Assembly (NCBI RefSeq): GCF_034424315.1
Contig: NZ_CP139972.1
Span: 1,922,001 to 1,986,000 of the forward strand
DNA length: 64,000 nt
Origin: Chitinophaga sancti
GTDB taxonomy: Bacteria > Bacteroidota > Bacteroidia > Chitinophagales > Chitinophagaceae
Direction: 5' to 3'
The notes below the pieces were generated by a model. The model saw nothing but the letters and a program-made list of their open reading frames with translations, made no database searches and was not told the origin of the DNA. How positions within the stretch are numbered: position 1 is the stretch's first letter; the number at the start of each line of letters is the position of its first letter. This document shows, piece by piece, positions 24,684-33,089 of this stretch. Position numbers and translations under genes: made by a program.

Positions 24684-24897
24684 CACGTTGAATAGAAAAT
24701 TGTAGTTGTTTAATTCTAAATAATTAACTCATTTAAAACCATTTAGAATAAATCATAAAATCGGATTTTGGTGTTTCTTTTGAGATCTTAATTAAAGAAA
24801 AAGCATAGGACATCCCGAGGAAAGTTATGCGTGAGGACTACGCAATTATCCTATTTTGATTTTAAGCAGCATATCAAAACAAATACCTTTCAGCGTA

Positions 24898-25269
24898 ATG
24901 AATGTAGAAGAATTTAGAAATTATTGCCTCTCTTTTAAAGGAGCTCATGAAGGAATGCCTTTTGAAGGGTTCTTTCATCATTCGCGGTCAATACTGGTGA
25001 TGTATGTTAAAGAGAAGATGTTCTGCTTTTTTAACCTGGATAAATTTGACAGCTGTACCATTAAATGCCGTTCAGAAAATATAGAGGGCTTAAAAATAAA
25101 ATATGATTCCATAGAGAAGCCATTCAACCTGAGTCCGAAATATTGGATAAGTGTTGGTTTTAATGGAGATGTGCCCGATGAGTTGCTGAAGTCCCTTGTT
25201 CATGATTCTTATCACCTGGTTGTACAAGGGCTGTCCAAAAAGGAACAGGAAGAATTAATAAACAATTAA
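24898..25269 (+). CDS. MmcQ/YjbR-family protein (copy 1)
   Basis: From ATG 24898 the product is 123 residues. It has the family start MNVEEFRNYCLSFKGAHEGM, the EKMFCFFNLDKFDSCTIKC core, PKYWISVGFNGDVPDELLK, and a Tyr/His-containing LVHDSYHLVVQGLSKKEQ end. The fold is a double-wing, CyaY-like domain thought to bind DNA, but the biological role is unknown. Upstream starts (24856) add residues lying in the leader. The stop is immediately followed by the DUF5131 ATG. A paralogue is at 49745. Confidence 0.9.
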   Translation: MNVEEFRNYCLSFKGAHEGMPFEGFFHHSRSILVMYVKEKMFCFFNLDKFDSCTIKCRSENIEGLKIKYDSIEKPFNLSPKYWISVGFNGDVPDELLKSLVHDSYHLVVQGLSKKEQEELINN

Positions 25270-26055
25270 ATGTCAGTTATCTGGAACCTGTGGCATGGCT
25301 GTATAAAAATTAGTGAAGGATGCAAAAACTGCTATGTTTTTCGCAGGGATGCACTTTACGGCATAGACAGCAGGAATGTCTATAAAACCAAAAGTTATGA
25401 CCTGCCTATCAAGAAAAAGAGGAACGGAAGTTTTAAGGTGCCTTCAGGGGAGCATTTGTGGACTTGTTTCTCGTCGGACTTTTTTATAGAAAATGCCGAT
25501 CAGTGGAGAGCTGAGGCCTGGGCAATGATGAGGATACGAAAAGATCTTTCATTTTCCATTGCCACCAAAAGGGTTGACCGGATAGAGAAGTGCCTGCCGG
25601 AGGATTGGGGATTCGGCTATGAGAATGTCTCTTTGCTCTGCTCGGTAGAAAATCAAAAACAGGCTGATTTACGGTTGCCCTTGTTCAGGAATGTTCCCAT
25701 TAAGAACAAATCAATTATATGCGAACCTTTACTCGGGCCTATTGATCTCACAGCTTATCTTGACGGGGTTTGGATAGATCAGGTTATTGTTGGCGGAGAA
25801 TCTGGTGATAAAGCAAGATCCTGTAACTTTGAATGGGTAGAAGGCATCCGGCAGGACTGCATTAAAAACAATGTAGCTTTCATTTTCAAACAGACCGGAG
25901 CTCACTTTGTAAAAAATGGGAAAAGCTATAATATTGCCAGAAAACTGCAATCGGAATATAATACTCCCCCAAAAACGGACAGTAAGTTTAAGTGGAAAAA
26001 CATCTTAAATTTACAATATGAACAAGGGAAGAAGAAAGTTCAACGCAGCCTTTAA
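25270..26055 (+). CDS. DUF5131 family protein (phage Gp37/Gp68-like), C-terminus altered by IS3
   Basis: The product has 261 residues. The N-terminus WNLWHGCIKISEGCKNCYVF has the spaced Cys pattern (C-x6-C-x2-C) of this radical-SAM-like family. HLWTCFSSDFFIENADQWRA, SIATKRVDRIEKCLP, IICEPLLGPIDL and VIVGGESGDKARSCNFEWV complete the core. After KLQSEYN the sequence passes into the IS3 left end, so about the last 30 codons are IS-derived and overlap the transposase start. The loss may be minor, since the conserved core is intact. The family occurs on phages and islands; function is unproven. Confidence 0.85.
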   Translation: MSVIWNLWHGCIKISEGCKNCYVFRRDALYGIDSRNVYKTKSYDLPIKKKRNGSFKVPSGEHLWTCFSSDFFIENADQWRAEAWAMMRIRKDLSFSIATKRVDRIEKCLPEDWGFGYENVSLLCSVENQKQADLRLPLFRNVPIKNKSIICEPLLGPIDLTAYLDGVWIDQVIVGGESGDKARSCNFEWVEGIRQDCIKNNVAFIFKQTGAHFVKNGKSYNIARKLQSEYNTPPKTDSKFKWKNILNLQYEQGKKKVQRSL

Positions 26056-26350
26056 AGCGAAAGTAGCCATCGAAGCCTTAAAAGAACAGATGACATTGGC
26101 AGAACTGGCAGAGAAGTATGATTTACATCCTACTCAGATAACAGAGTGGAAAAAACAGCTGTTATCAGGCTCAGAGGATGTGTTTGATCAGGGTAAGAAG
26201 GCTGCAACTGATACATCTGATCATCAGGAAGAAAAAGACGAACTATATAAGCAAATCGGTCAACTCAAGGTAGAGAATGACTGGTTGAAAAAAAAATCTG
26301 AACAGGTCTTTGGGAAGAACTGGAAGGATGGCTATAGTAAGCAAGGATGA
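26018..26350 (+). CDS. IS3-family transposase OrfA
   Basis: The product has 110 residues. The HTH_28-type N-terminus (RRKFNAAFKAKVAIEALKEQ and LAELAEKYDLHPTQITEWKK) is followed by a leucine-zipper-like coiled coil (LYKQIGQLKVENDWLKKKSE). It normally joins OrfB by a -1 frameshift; the A-rich slip region lies near 26288-26297. It overlaps the DUF5131 3' end by 38 bp. Confidence 0.9.
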   Translation: MNKGRRKFNAAFKAKVAIEALKEQMTLAELAEKYDLHPTQITEWKKQLLSGSEDVFDQGKKAATDTSDHQEEKDELYKQIGQLKVENDWLKKKSEQVFGKNWKDGYSKQG

Positions 26351-27263
26351 TACGGATCTCAGTATTGTACGTCAGTGTCAGTAGCTGGAAGTATCCCGTA
26401 GCAGCCATTACTACGAGCCCAAAGGAGAAAGCGAACGAAACCTGGCGCTGATGGAGCAGATAGATCGTATGCATTTGGAACATCCCTATTTTGGGGCAGA
26501 GCGCATGGCAAAACAGCTGAGTACACCAGAAGCAAAGGTGAATGTAAAGCGAATAAGGCGATTGATGCGGAAAATGGATATTTCGGCCATATATCCCGCT
26601 CCCAATACAAGTGAGGGATGTAAATGGCATAAAAAATATCCTTATCTGCTACGAGGTCTTAAAATTGACAGAAACAATATGGTTTGGAGTATGGATATCA
26701 CTTACATTCCAATGCCAAAGGGGTTTATGTATCTGTGTGCGATTATAGACTGGAATAGCCGCTATCTGTTATCCTGGACCCTCAGCAATACCATGGCAGT
26801 GGAATTTTGCCTGGAAGCGCTTGAAAAGGCCATTTCTATTTATGGGGTACCAGAGATATTAAATACGGATCAGGGTAGCCAGTTTACCAGCGAAGAATTT
26901 ACAACAGCAGTATTAGACGGCCCGATTCGCCTGAGCATGGATGGAGTAGGACGAGCCACTGACAATATAGCAATTGAGCGATTTTGGCGTAGTATCAAGT
27001 ATGAGAATATCTATCTCAATGCTTATGATAATACACTGGATTTATACAAGGGTATTCACAGGTATGTGGAATTCTATAATTGGGAACGAAAACATCAAGG
27101 CCTGGAATATGTTACTCCTGCTGAGGTTTATGGAGCAGCTGATAGGTTATCCACATATTCACAGCTGTCCACAAAGAGAAAAAAAGTAACAAAAAAAGAG
27201 AAAGTTTATAGTAGTAGTAATAGATTTGATTCTTTAATTAATAACCCACCCATTGCTGTCTAA
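26328..27263 (+). pseudogene. IS3-family transposase OrfB with amber codon
   Basis: ATG 26328 starts MAIVSKDDTDLSIVRQCQ, then TAG at 26382-26384, then the frame resumes LEVSRSSHYYEPKGES and runs to 27263. The rve-type catalytic triad is intact: Asp in WSMDITYIP, Asp in NTDQGSQF and Glu in DNIAIERFWRS. Full OrfB would be about 311 residues. The downstream ATG at 26451 could give a shorter protein that lacks the N-terminal HTH_21 part. Frameshift fusion from OrfA would also end at this stop. Confidence 0.82.
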
Positions 27264-27277
27264 TAAATGGGGAGTAT

Positions 27278-27609
27278 CTAAGAACAGGCAAGAAAGGCAA
27301 ATATTAATTATGCCCCCAAAGTATAACAGTCCTAATTAGCTGTGACAAGATGGGCATAACGGTTTTGATAGGGCAAAACTTTACTCCTGATGAATAATTC
27401 TGCCTTACCTGTTCAAAAAAATATCCAGTCCTATATTGACTTCATGGTGGCGCCGGAGGTTCATTTAAAGACTGGGCCGGGTCCGGAGCGTTACAGTCTT
27501 CAGCATACACGTTAAAACTGCCATATCTAATCCAGGGCAAGTTCAGACTATCACAAATCTGAAAATTTTCAGCGTTTAACTTCCTTTACAACCGGAGGAA
27601 ACAGTCCCG
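27278..27609. other. Gene-free stretch between IS3 and the TerB operon
   Basis: This 332-bp stretch holds the right copy of the 16-bp repeat (27416-27431) and, on the minus strand, a coding-like remnant of about 45 codons (27441-27578; the segment LPWIRYGSFNVYAEDCN ends EPPAPP and stop). No start, family or intact gene was seen. It is probably scar DNA. Confidence 0.4.
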
Positions 27610-27669
27610 AAAAGTGACATTTTTGCCTTTATATGTGCAATCATTTTTGCGCTGATTTGTTGTAACTTG
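27610..27669 (+). promoter_or_regulatory. Regulon-type promoter 2 (TerB-ATPase-helicase operon)
   Basis: The box AAAAGTGACATTTTT begins at 27610. The -7 element, TAACTTGT (one mismatch to TAnnTTTG), begins at 27663, 53 bp later. The first gene starts at 27692, so the leader is short. Confidence 0.6.
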
Positions 27670-27691
27670 TCCTACTATATTAAGTTTCTTG

Positions 27692-29254
27692 ATGAGTAAA
27701 CCCTTAATTACATTTTACACTGATCAGAATATAACGGTTACCAATAGCAAAAATAAAGAATCAGCAACCGGTGAGGAATCTCATAATTGGGATTATGTGC
27801 CTGCGCCCAGACCTGTCGATAGAGAATTTTTGAATAGTGATAATGACCAGTCAGAACTCAGCTCTAATGTTCCGGAAAAGATTTTTAATTTAATAAAGAT
27901 GTCACGTCAGGAGCCTTGGCAAATGACCATGACACGCAACAAATCCTTTTTTGAACAGGCTATTTACATGGCAGATTACGAGGATGATGCGCCCCTGGTG
28001 CCATTTTTTGAGTATTTCCCCGTCTATCGTTCCATGAATGCGGCACAGCTGCGAAGTTATTTTACGTTCAGGACACTTGTGCGCAAAGGTAAATACCCCG
28101 AAGTTTCCCTGTCGTATATATTTATCCATATCTATGAGCTATTGATGCAGATAGGGATAACAGAACCTGAAAAAGGACTGGATCAACTTGAAAATTTAAA
28201 AGATGCGTATTCAGTTTCCCATCCAAAGTTAACCAGGTACCTGGAATTATGGATGAGAGATTATATTGCTTACTATAATCTGACCGCAAGAGTAGCAAAT
28301 CATTTTGCTGAACAGGTCCAGGAAGATACCATTGCTGAAACGCTGACAGGCTATCAAAATATAAACGATGAATCACTTTTTGAAGCAGCTTCATCATTGT
28401 CAGCCTATAAGGTAAAGGCAGCTGCTCTTTTCAAAAAATATCCTGATAAAATGACCGTGGTTGCCTCCCGGGTTATTCGTACCGTAGCGCCAATATATGA
28501 GTCACGTTACGGACATGGCTTAGACGAACTTTGCATGGGATTACGTAAACAGAGACCTCATCCCATATTCGTTTCCGCCATTTTTTATAGCCCCCATCCT
28601 GTCAAAGAGCAGATATTTAATATTTCTTCAAGAAGACGTTACCTATGTAAAGGCGGTCTGTGGTCGGTTGATACCTTTAATGAAAAAGTATTTTCCAAAA
28701 AGGGGGAATTATTAGGGCAGATCCTGCATGAAACAGATCGTAGATTAAGAATCTCACTAAAAGTAAAACCTTCCATGGCAGCCAGGATGGGCGACAAGGA
28801 GATAGAAAGTGCTATCCAGTTGGTCATCGATACTTATTTAAAAGAACTGGAGGAAGAAGCAAGACCCAAAATAAAAGTAGATTTTTCTAAATTAGCCAAG
28901 ATACGCTCTGATGCAGACAGCATCAGAGATGCACTGCTAAGTGAAGAGGACTTTACAGATGAATCCGTGCCCGTTAAAAATATCCACGTCGAAGCTGTTG
29001 AGCAGACGACAGAACCTGCCGTACAGGACAACAATTCCCTGTTCACCACAGAAGAGCTCAATTTTCTTCATTTATTATTGAGCAATGGGGATTGGAAAGA
29101 TTATTTACGAAGTGTTCACGTACCTGTCGGCGTAATGACAGATAATATCAACGAAAAAATGATGGAAGATCTTAATGACATCCTAATCGATGATGAAGGC
29201 AATGGACCCTTTGTGCTGGAGGATTATAAAGATTACATCACTGATAAAATATAG
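27692..29254 (+). CDS. TerB-N / TerB-C domain protein
   Basis: The product has 520 residues; ATG 27692 is preferred over TTG 27689. After a disordered start, residues about 60-260 resemble the TerB-N domain (FFEQAIYMADYEDDAPLVPF, then FFEYFPVYRSMNAAQLRSYF, TFRTLVRKGKYP). The C-terminal part (about 340-510), with LKVKPSMAARMGDKEIESAI and NSLFTTEELNFLHLLLSNGD, fits TerB-C. Such proteins occur with ATPases and helicases in predicted stress or DNA-processing systems (Ter-related literature). It is first in a compact operon; the ATPase follows after 11 bp. Confidence 0.8.
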   Translation: MSKPLITFYTDQNITVTNSKNKESATGEESHNWDYVPAPRPVDREFLNSDNDQSELSSNVPEKIFNLIKMSRQEPWQMTMTRNKSFFEQAIYMADYEDDAPLVPFFEYFPVYRSMNAAQLRSYFTFRTLVRKGKYPEVSLSYIFIHIYELLMQIGITEPEKGLDQLENLKDAYSVSHPKLTRYLELWMRDYIAYYNLTARVANHFAEQVQEDTIAETLTGYQNINDESLFEAASSLSAYKVKAAALFKKYPDKMTVVASRVIRTVAPIYESRYGHGLDELCMGLRKQRPHPIFVSAIFYSPHPVKEQIFNISSRRRYLCKGGLWSVDTFNEKVFSKKGELLGQILHETDRRLRISLKVKPSMAARMGDKEIESAIQLVIDTYLKELEEEARPKIKVDFSKLAKIRSDADSIRDALLSEEDFTDESVPVKNIHVEAVEQTTEPAVQDNNSLFTTEELNFLHLLLSNGDWKDYLRSVHVPVGVMTDNINEKMMEDLNDILIDDEGNGPFVLEDYKDYITDKI

Positions 29255-29265
29255 AAAAATTAAAG

Positions 29266-30606
29266 ATGGCAGATAGCACGAATAAATTTGATAAAATACC
29301 CCGCCGTATAGCCCAGACCTTACTAAACTCACTGAAGGGAGGTGTAGTACCGCGGGTGGGACTGCCGTACATTACCGTTGGCCGCAGAAAGGAGATGGAA
29401 GCACTTTTGCACGATATCGACATCATCAATGAAGGCGGTGCTTCCTTTCGTCTGATCGTGGGGAAATATGGTAGCGGAAAATCTTTTTTGATACAGACTT
29501 TGCGAAACTACGCAATGGACCGAAATTTTGTGGTGGTTGATGCAGACCTTTCGCCGGAAAGACGTTTATACGGAAACAACGGCCAGGGTCTGGCAACGTA
29601 CAGGGAGATGATAAAAAACCTCAGTGTCAAGACACGTCCCGAAAGCGGTGCCCTTACGCTTATCCTTGATAAATGGATTGATTCTGTACAGACCGAAACA
29701 GTGGAAGAATACGGGACCAGACCGGAAGACCCAACATTTGCAGCGAAAGTCGAGCAAAAGATTTTTACGGTCATCCATTCGATGCAGGACCTGGTACACG
29801 GTTTCGATTTTGCCAGGTTGCTTACCATGTATTATCGATCATTTATAGATGGAGACGATGATCTGAAGGGGAAAGTCTTAAAATGGTTCCGCGGAGAGTA
29901 TACAACCAAGACAGAAGCCCGTCAGGATTTAGGCGTAGGCGTAATTATCACGGATGATGACTGGTATGATTATCTTAAACTTTTTGCCTTTTTTTTCAGG
30001 CAGGCAGGTTACAAAGGAATGTTGGTATTTGCAGATGAGTTGGTCAATCTGTACAAAATTCCCAACAGCATAGCCCGCCAGTACAATTACGAAAAGGTAC
30101 TTTCCATCTATAACGATGCCCTGCAGGGTAAAGCCCAGTATATAGGGATAATCATGAGCGGAACGCCCCAATGTGTGGAAGACACCCGTAGAGGTATGTA
30201 CAGCTATGAAGCCTTGCGTTCCCGCTTGCAGGAGGGAAAGTTTGCCAAACAGGGCGGGCAGGATCTGCTTGCACCGGTACTACGGCTTCAACCGCTCACA
30301 AGCGAGGAAATGATGGTACTCACGGAAAAACTGGCAGACATTCATGCGGGTTTATATGGTTATGGGCGAAAAATTACAGACAGCGATCTTGTGGATTTTA
30401 TAAAAATAGAATACGGCCGTATAGGTGCTGAAGCGAACATCACACCTCGTGAAGTGATCCGTGATTTTATCGAACTGCTCGATATTGTCTATCAAAATCC
30501 TGACAGGGATATCCGGACCCTTCTTCAATCAGATGCTTTTTCCTATACTAAACCCGATAAGGACGATAAAGACATCGATTCCCGGTTTGCCGAGTTTACG
30601 CTTTAG
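29266..30606 (+). CDS. DUF2791 P-loop ATPase (BrxD-like)
   Basis: The product has 446 residues. Walker A is GKYGSGKS at residues 66-73. The strand LVFADELVNLYKIPNS gives a Walker B with DE. Conserved DUF2791 features are FVVVDADLSPERRLYGNNGQ, AQYIGIIMSGTPQCVEDTRR and RLQEGKFAKQGGQDLLAPVL, with a C-terminal winged-helix-like region (NITPREVIRDFIELLDIVYQ). BrxD of BREX defence is the best-known relative. It probably remodels DNA or loads the helicase encoded 33 bp downstream. No BREX methylase (PglX) or PglZ is present, so this is not a BREX locus. Confidence 0.85.
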   Translation: MADSTNKFDKIPRRIAQTLLNSLKGGVVPRVGLPYITVGRRKEMEALLHDIDIINEGGASFRLIVGKYGSGKSFLIQTLRNYAMDRNFVVVDADLSPERRLYGNNGQGLATYREMIKNLSVKTRPESGALTLILDKWIDSVQTETVEEYGTRPEDPTFAAKVEQKIFTVIHSMQDLVHGFDFARLLTMYYRSFIDGDDDLKGKVLKWFRGEYTTKTEARQDLGVGVIITDDDWYDYLKLFAFFFRQAGYKGMLVFADELVNLYKIPNSIARQYNYEKVLSIYNDALQGKAQYIGIIMSGTPQCVEDTRRGMYSYEALRSRLQEGKFAKQGGQDLLAPVLRLQPLTSEEMMVLTEKLADIHAGLYGYGRKITDSDLVDFIKIEYGRIGAEANITPREVIRDFIELLDIVYQNPDRDIRTLLQSDAFSYTKPDKDDKDIDSRFAEFTL

Positions 30607-30639
30607 CAGGACATTATATTCTCTGAATCAGAAAACAAC

Positions 30640-32892
30640 ATGGACACATTTTCGAGATATTCCCCTTTCATCCAGCAATATATCTATCAAAGCGGATGGA
30701 ACCAGCTAAGGGCTATTCAGGCCGCCGCAGGTGATGCCATATTTAATACCGATGATAATGTGCTTTTATCAGCATCAACGGCATCAGGAAAAACCGAAGC
30801 TTCGTTTTTCCCCATCATTACTTTAATGCAGGAAGATCCACCCACTTCGATAGGCTGTCTGTATATCGCCCCGTTAAAAGCACTTATCAACGATCAGTTC
30901 ATCCGTCTTAATGACATCTGTTCTGAGAGTGGTATAGCGGTCTGGCACTGGCACGGTGATGTCTCGCCATCACGGAAGAAGAAAATGATGGATCATCCGT
31001 CAGGTATATTGCAGATCACACCTGAATCACTTGAAGCCATGCTCCTGCACCGCCACTCCCAGATACCTCATCTTTTTGGCGATCTGCGTTTTGTGGTTAT
31101 CGACGAAATACACTCGTTTCTGCGGGGAGACCGTGGTGGGCAGACATTATGCCTGATCGAACGATTATCCAGGTTGGCTGGTGTCAACCCAAGAAGAATA
31201 GGTTTATCCGCCACAATTGGTGATACGCAGGCTGTCGGAGAATTTCTTTCTGATGGAACAGGTCGCGGCACGGTCATACCCCGGATCCAGGGCGGAGAGA
31301 TAAAATGGCGTTTGTCCATGCAACATTTTTTTAATCAGGATCCACAGGCATCATCTAAAGAAATGGCTGGAATTAATGCTATGGAAGTGCCTGAAGCTCC
31401 CACCGATAAAGCTCCCGAGGCAGCCGACCCAGGTTTAGGTTATATCTTCGAACATACAAGAAGTCATAAATGCCTGGTTTTTTCCAATTCCCGCGAGGAG
31501 TGTGAAGTCGTGACCTCAACGTTGCGTCAATATTGCGAAGTAAAGCACGAACCTGACCGTTTCCTGATACATCATGGTAACCTCTCCGTTTCCTATCGCG
31601 AAAGTGCCGAGGATATCATCAAGCAGGAAGATAGCCTGGTTACTATTTGTACAACCTCCACACTGGAACTGGGTATAGACATCGGTCGGCTGGAACGGGC
31701 TTTTCAGATAGATGCGCCATTTACGGTATCCTCTTTTCTGCAAAGAATGGGTAGAACCGGCAGACGTGATGCTCCTTCCGAAATGTGGTTTGTCATGCGT
31801 GAAGACCATGCCGAAGCACGGGCATTGCTTCCTGAAACCATTCCATGGAAACTTCTCCAGGGTATCGCATTGATCCAGCTTTACCTGGAAGAAAAATGGG
31901 TAGAACCACCACGGACCGGCCGTATGCCGTTTAGTTTGTTGTATCATCAGACGATGAGCACGCTGGCTTCAGGAGGGGAAATGACGCCGGCAGAACTGGC
32001 ATCAAGGGTATTGACACTTGCCTATTTCCGCAATATCTCTTCGGATGATTTTCGTGTATTGCTGCATCACCTTATCAGCATAGACCATATCCAAAAAACA
32101 GAGAACGGTGGGCTTATCGTCGGGCTTGCCGGTGAACGTGTCGTGAATAACTATAAGTTTTACGGTGTATTTCAGGAAAATGAAGAATATAGTGTTCGAT
32201 GCGAATCTGAAGAATTGGGAACCATCGTAAAACCACCGCCGATAAAGGATAAGATTGCCATTGCAGGACGGGTCTGGGTCGTAGAAGAAGTAGACCGTAA
32301 TCGCCATGTGGTCTATTGCCACCCTGTAAAAGGGATTATTCCGGCCTATTTCGGAGAAGAACCCGGCGATATCAACACCAAGATTTTGGAGCGTATGCAA
32401 GCATTACTGCACCAGGATGAACTGTATCCCTACCTGTTAAAGAATGCGGTTGCCCGGTTAAAACAGGCACGGGACGGGGCTTTGAGATCAGGTTTTGGAA
32501 TAAAACCGTTATTGCCTTTGGGAGGCAGGATGTATGCTGTAATACCGTGGCTGGGCAGTTATGCTTTTCTTGCATTGGAACGCTTCTTAAGGCTGAAGTG
32601 CGGACCGCAATTGGGATTAAAAGGGTTCAATTCAAGACGTCCTTATTATATCCAGTTTACGATGAATGCCAGCGAGGAGGATTTTTATAGAATACTGAAG
32701 GAGGAGATCAATAAGGATATTGATCCAATGACATTATTATATCCAAAAGAAGCCCCCATATTCGATAAGTACGATGACCTTCTTCCCGAAGAGCTTACCC
32801 GAAAAGGTTTTGCAATGAGTATTTTAGATGTTCAGGAAATGAAGCAGAGCGTATTAAGCTGGTTGGATAACGATTGTGCAAAACTGGTTTGA
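30640..32892 (+). CDS. DEAD/DEAH helicase, Lhr-like
   Basis: The product has 750 residues and is a superfamily 2 helicase. Motif I is ASTASGKTEASF (about residues 46-57), motif II VVIDEIHSFLRG, motif III LSATIGD, and motif VI QRMGRTGRRD. A helicase C-domain and an extended Lhr-type winged-helix and beta C-terminus follow. The product would unwind DNA or RNA-DNA with 3'-5' polarity, if like Lhr. Its place after the TerB protein and DUF2791 ATPase in one operon suggests the three form a single DNA-processing machine, possibly anti-phage (inference). Confidence 0.88.
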   Translation: MDTFSRYSPFIQQYIYQSGWNQLRAIQAAAGDAIFNTDDNVLLSASTASGKTEASFFPIITLMQEDPPTSIGCLYIAPLKALINDQFIRLNDICSESGIAVWHWHGDVSPSRKKKMMDHPSGILQITPESLEAMLLHRHSQIPHLFGDLRFVVIDEIHSFLRGDRGGQTLCLIERLSRLAGVNPRRIGLSATIGDTQAVGEFLSDGTGRGTVIPRIQGGEIKWRLSMQHFFNQDPQASSKEMAGINAMEVPEAPTDKAPEAADPGLGYIFEHTRSHKCLVFSNSREECEVVTSTLRQYCEVKHEPDRFLIHHGNLSVSYRESAEDIIKQEDSLVTICTTSTLELGIDIGRLERAFQIDAPFTVSSFLQRMGRTGRRDAPSEMWFVMREDHAEARALLPETIPWKLLQGIALIQLYLEEKWVEPPRTGRMPFSLLYHQTMSTLASGGEMTPAELASRVLTLAYFRNISSDDFRVLLHHLISIDHIQKTENGGLIVGLAGERVVNNYKFYGVFQENEEYSVRCESEELGTIVKPPPIKDKIAIAGRVWVVEEVDRNRHVVYCHPVKGIIPAYFGEEPGDINTKILERMQALLHQDELYPYLLKNAVARLKQARDGALRSGFGIKPLLPLGGRMYAVIPWLGSYAFLALERFLRLKCGPQLGLKGFNSRRPYYIQFTMNASEEDFYRILKEEINKDIDPMTLLYPKEAPIFDKYDDLLPEELTRKGFAMSILDVQEMKQSVLSWLDNDCAKLV

Positions 32893-33089
32893 TATTATTC
32901 TTTTCATCAGCATTTACGGGATCTCATCATCCTAAAATTCCCTCTTATTTTAATTGGTCTTTCCACCAATACGCTGGTGTTATAATACTAAAAAGGCCAA
33001 ACACTGCCACCTGAAGCCATTGGGAGCCACATCCCTCCAGCCAATCTGAAAAGTCTTTAGATTCCGCCCGTATATTAAAAATTAAAATA

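Larger units (their letters stand above)
25961..27277 (+). mobile_element. IS3-family insertion sequence
   Basis: The ends carry an inverted match: ATACTCCCC at 25961 and GGGGAGTAT at 27269-27277, with partial similarity further in (GACAG). Inside lie the orfA and orfB genes in overlapping frames. No clear target duplication is visible at the flanks, so one end may have been rearranged. The orfB frame carries an amber codon, and the element is probably immobile by itself. Confidence 0.8.

Noticed and set aside
27692..32892. Calling the TerB/ATPase/helicase operon a BREX system
   Set aside because: The core BREX genes pglX, pglZ and brxC are absent; only the BrxD-like and Lhr-like parts are shared.
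32915..33065. Minus-strand frame ending SIITPAYWWKDQLK, upstream of mobC
   Set aside because: It has a coding-like, membrane-like look but no good start, no family and it overlaps the mobC start; kept only as a possible remnant.
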